The notes under the pieces: generated by a model
Databases searched by the model: none
What the model saw: only the letters and a program-made list of their open reading frames with translations
What the model was told of the DNA's origin: nothing
Made by a program: the position numbers and the translations under genes
Assembly: GCA_001972305.1 (NCBI GenBank)
Contig: BDDD01002122.1
Span: 1-64,000 of the forward strand
DNA length: 64,000 nt
Reading direction: 5' to 3'
Source: Cephalotus follicularis
Lineage: Eukaryota > Streptophyta > Magnoliopsida > Oxalidales > Cephalotaceae
Shown: piece after piece, positions 63,418 to 64,000 of the stretch
Layout of the letters: every line of letters begins with the position of its first letter
How positions within the stretch are numbered: the stretch's first letter is position 1

Positions 63418-64000
63418 ATGGCCCGGAGTAAGCAAACCGTCCGACCTACTGGCTCCTAACCAATCTCTCTGGCAGCGATTCAACATGTCACTGAACTGGT
63501 GACTGTAACCGAGCGCCCTCTCGATGCAGATGTCGAGAGGGATGCTGCAGCCACGGGCACTTCGAACATTGCTTCCACTAAAGCTGGGGTCCAAGTTTTT
63601 AGAACTCATTTTGAAAAAAGCGTGCTCTGTCCCGAGAAGGTAAAGGAATTGATCAAAAAATATGTATTCCCGAGAAGCTTGGAATGGTCACTTCTTCGAG
63701 ATCCCAAGGAGGTGACTATGAGCAGACCTGGTCTTTTCGTAGTGTTTTTGGATGCTTTGGATCATGGCTTGAGGCTCCTTCTTCCACCATTTGCTATATC
63801 AGTATTGAGGCATTTCCATATTCATCCCTCACTGCTACAAGCACAATCCTGGGGCTTCATCATAGGGTTTTTGGTGAAGTGTTTAGAGGTCGGAGCAATG
63901 GCTACTGTGGAGCTTTTCAAGGAGTTCCATTCTCTGGCTGCTTCCCCCAGCAAGCGCAAGTTCTATTTCAAGTCCCGTGTTGGTCTGACCAAGAAGTTGT
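63418..64000 (+). pseudogene. E5 antisense accessory gene, 5' part, runs off window
   Basis: Starts M-ARSKQTVRPTGS at 63418, then TAA at 63457-63459 where E2 has CAA (Gln). The frame continues: 'VQVFRTHFEKSVLCPEKVKE', 'LFVVFLDALDHGLRLLLPPF', 'SWGFIIGFLVKCLEVGAMAT' and 'SPSKRKFYFKSRVGLTKK' to the window edge. A 5'-UTR intron is likely: donor 'ctg|gtgagtcatt' near 63326 and acceptor 'ttatcag' just before 'tcttctaatgg'. Apart from the single stop this part of the domain is open. Confidence 0.8.

Larger units (their letters stand above)
59547..64000 (-). mobile_element. E5: Tat-type element, left part only (continues beyond window)
   Basis: Minus orientation: 3' LTR 59547-60022, minus-strand polypurine tract, promoter region of the accessory gene split by a solo LTR (60399-63232), and accessory gene from 63418 to the window end. 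Left target flank attta (59542-59546); the other end is not in the window. Confidence 0.75.

Noticed and set aside
1-64000. Endogenous pararetrovirus, tRNA or rRNA genes
   Set aside because: No movement or coat protein signature, no cloverleaf-like segment with A and B boxes, and no rRNA sequence was recognised by reading.

Overview
This is plant nuclear DNA, most likely from a eudicot. The evidence is a nine-exon kelch-repeat gene with plant-type introns, Ty3/Gypsy and Ty1/Copia LTR retrotransposons of plant lineages, an initiator-tRNA-Met primer site, AT-rich intergenic DNA and long (GA)n/(TA)n runs. Apart from the kelch gene and a few short unique stretches, almost everything is retrotransposon, often nested. 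The species cannot be named from the sequence alone.

Layout. 1-308 is the tail of an unrelated LTR. Four elements of one Ty3/Gypsy Tat-type family follow, called E1, E2, E4 and E5 here. E1 (309-13756, + strand) holds decayed gag, protease, RT, RNase H, a second RNase H and integrase, then a minisatellite, then an accessory gene on the opposite strand with a 1895-bp tandem duplication, then the 3' LTR. E2 (13904-38458, + strand, TSD tagtg/cagtg) has lost pol and is stretched to 24.5 kb by nested insertions. These are a 2.1-kb LTR-like insert (16190-18328) and a minus-strand Copia element (20811-37142, TSD gtttc) that splits E2's accessory gene and is itself interrupted by a chromovirus (pol 31525-34096, 3' LTR 34134-36908, with a 25-N assembly gap at 31500-31524). 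38464-44800 is the unique island carrying the intact kelch gene (CDS 39004-43339). E4 (44801-58553, minus strand) also lacks pol. It contains a complete gag-only Copia element (49640-52737, TSD gacat, intact 551-codon gag) and a 3.2-kb solo LTR (53419-56661). E5 (59547 to the window end, minus strand) contains another solo LTR (60399-63232, TSD atttg) and runs off the right edge inside its accessory gene.

Most interesting observation. The accessory protein of the Tat family lies antisense to gag-pol and has a domain resembling the 'putative gypsy type transposon' family (Transposase_28) followed by coiled coils. In all four copies it begins with a copy of the histone H3 N-terminal tail: M-ARTKQTAR in E2, M-ARTKQTKR in E1 and E4, and M-ARSKQTVR in E5. 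The four copies use different synonymous codons (Arg2 is AGG, CGA, AGA and CGG), so the peptide rather than the DNA appears to have been conserved. The gene also has two short introns at shared positions, a CTTTAAAT promoter-like box and a probable 5'-UTR intron. It survives in copies that have lost all of pol. This suggests a retrotransposon gene with its own promoter whose product may imitate the H3K4 region to engage chromatin readers or modifiers. The sequence similarity is directly visible; the function is inference.

Other observations: palindromic GTCGAC-core motifs repeated in the LTRs of three unrelated families, a 3' LTR of E4 containing a piece of that element's own deleted interior, a Copia LTR segment present in three contexts, and a GC-AG intron in the kelch gene.
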